Shown here piece after piece: positions 62,479 through 64,000 of a stretch of 64,000 bases of DNA. A model generated the notes under the pieces. It saw only the letters and a program-made list of their open reading frames with translations, searched no databases and had not been told where the DNA came from. This stretch comes from Theristus sp. LFF4_11 (taxonomy: Eukaryota > Nematoda > Chromadorea > Monhysterida > Xyalidae), in NCBI GenBank assembly GCA_030248135.1, contig JASANC010001861.1:1-64000 (forward strand). Direction: 5' to 3'. The translations under genes were made by a program, and so were the position numbers. Each line of letters begins with the position of its first letter. Position 1 is the stretch's first letter.

Positions 62479-62519
62479 ATTTTCGCCAGCACAAACAGTA
62501 TTAAACCACACGAAGTGAT

Positions 62520-64000
62520 TTTTGGTGATAAAATTTCGATGTTCACGCCGTGAATAAATAAATTCATACAGCTAGTTTGAAGCTTTATTAGCCGTGTAGA
62601 ATTGTACCTGAGTTTTTTTTTGTTCCAGCAAGTTGAACATAATGACTTGTGATACTGCACTAGTGCCCCCCCCCCCATCGAAATTTGCTGGACACTCCAC
62701 CCAGCAAAATTTGCTTGAAATTTTTTGAGACACCGAAAAAAGTCACGTTTGAAATAATGAAAATGCAAACCATCCAGTAAGATCACGCAAATCAAAAAAT
62801 GCAGAAATAATCTATAATACTAAGATAGTAAGAAAGTTTGTTTGATTGTTTGTCCGCAGCTTTTTGCTATATATAGCATTATCTGTAGCTTCATTCCACT
62901 TTTTATTCATTATTCATGTGAATTTTTTTCACGAATTTTTTTCAATCTCTGCTCTGTGCGAAAAGTCCAAAAATCATCATCATTCCAATGCAATAAAAAT
63001 ATTAGTTTATGATAGACCACTTTGATTTGGCTGCTGCTGCTGTTCGCCATCTACATCAATCGAAATAGAATGGCAGTTGATTGTTGCTGAACAAATAGGC
63101 TAAACAGGTTCCACAACAAATAAATTGCAGCATCAACAAAGACGTGGCCATGATCGATAGCGAATCAGTGGAAATGAATCCAATCGATCAATGTTGAACG
63201 GGATGATTGTTGATGATCCTGAAGATTGATTTCTTTTTGATTGCTTTTCAATTTTTTAAATATTTTAAACGGGTATCGGACTATCGGTTGATTGTTGCTG
63301 ATCAAACAGCATTGTTTTTTCATGTTTTGAACGGGAGTAGTAGCAGTTGAACGATAATCGACGAACGGAAAGGTAATGAAACAAGATGGATGTTTGATAC
63401 TTTGAACTGGAATGGCTGTTAATTGTCGCTGATCAAAAAAGATTGTGTTTTGATAATTTAAACGGGAATGACACAGCAATGCAGCTGATCAAAGAAGACT
63501 GATACGATAATTAAACGACATTGAAAATGCTAATCAAAAAAATTGATTTTTTAAATGGGAATGGCAGTTGTTTGCTGCTGATTAAAAAGATTACTTTTCA
63601 TATATTAAATAGGTTGTATTGCTTGCTGATCAAAGATTATTACGTTGAATTGAAAAGCAGGCTTTAATCAAAATGACTTGCAAATTTTTGAAAATTCGGC
63701 AAAAAAATCTGTTGCTTTTATCGTTAACAAAACCACACAGTAACAAGTAAGTGCTGTCGTGACTAAATCAGGTTATGATCGAAAGCAACAAATTCAGCAA
63801 AAGCACGGTGGTTGAAAAAAACTGTTTTCAAAAAGAAACTGATTTTTAAAAGGTATAAAGCATCGACGGCTACAAATTGCTTTGAAAATGAACGATCATT
63901 GCATGGTAAATGAACAACATTCGCTTGAAGCAGCTCAAAATCAAAATCCAATGCGTTTTTAGTCCGGGTCGTGGGCACAGGTCAAAAGGCAAAATCCACA
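62520..64000. other. AT-rich tail with degenerate tandem repeats, no gene
   Basis: Between about 63020 and 63660 a loose unit of ~55-70 bp recurs, with GGAATGGCAGTTGATTGTTG and GCTGATCAAA-like cores. No coding region with splice-consistent neighbours was seen. Confidence 0.6.

Noticed and set aside
62277..62511. Proline/arginine-rich protein ORFs
   Set aside because: They are readings of the 15-bp tandem repeat on both strands.

Overview
The window is eukaryotic. Its genes are cut into many short exons with GT..AG introns, it is AT-rich, and it is full of small DNA transposons. A long cellular RNA-dependent RNA polymerase (RdRP) gene of the EGO-1/RRF-1/QDE-1 type, with a small chemoreceptor-like 7TM gene beside it, suggests a nematode. 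Another RdRP-bearing ecdysozoan cannot be excluded.

The dominant structure is a giant inverted repeat. Bases 1553-18975 are the reverse complement of 18999-35417, around a 23-bp centre. The outer part of each arm (left 1553 to ~15430, right ~22055 to 35417) is nearly identical. The inner ~6.6 kb is clearly more diverged, and its core is a head-to-head array of ~336-bp units. Each arm carries one transposon the other lacks: a Harbinger-like element at 2715-4446 (left only) and a Helitron-like element at 26423-27649 (right only). The opposite arm keeps the empty site in both cases. The window cannot tell a genuine palindrome from two haplotypes joined head-to-head by a fold-back assembly error.

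Genes. (1) A complete RdRP gene runs on the minus strand from 54552 to 28255. I reconstruct 33 exons and ~1,825 codons from splice sites and frame. The catalytic DLDGD lies in exon 41413-41537 and the stop is in exon 28255-28355. (2) A 7TM receptor gene (34295-38623, plus strand, six exons, ~343 aa) sits inside RdRP intron 24 on the opposite strand. (3) The N-terminal half of glucosidase II beta subunit (PRKCSH) occurs in both arms, reading toward the centre. Both copies stop before the MRH domain. (4) The left arm also holds a 3'-only RdRP copy without the catalytic exons (5680-10446) and a receptor copy lacking its last two exons (1553-2674).

Mobile DNA. The tail of the window (57825-62259) is a 4.4-kb TA-flanked element with ~250-bp terminal inverted repeats (TIRs). 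It encloses a non-LTR retrotransposon ORF with endonuclease and reverse transcriptase. Many short MITEs have ends related to this element. At least five hAT-like elements have 8-bp target duplications, several of them perfect. There are also Tc1/mariner-like elements (two nested), a tRNA-derived SINE, several unclassified repeats and microsatellites. Most sit in introns.

How the parts relate: RdRPs make dsRNA or secondary small RNA from transcript templates. Here the 3' half of an RdRP gene, part of a receptor gene and part of a glycoprotein-processing gene are inverted-duplicated, so read-through from either arm could fold into dsRNA. That regulatory idea is inference only.
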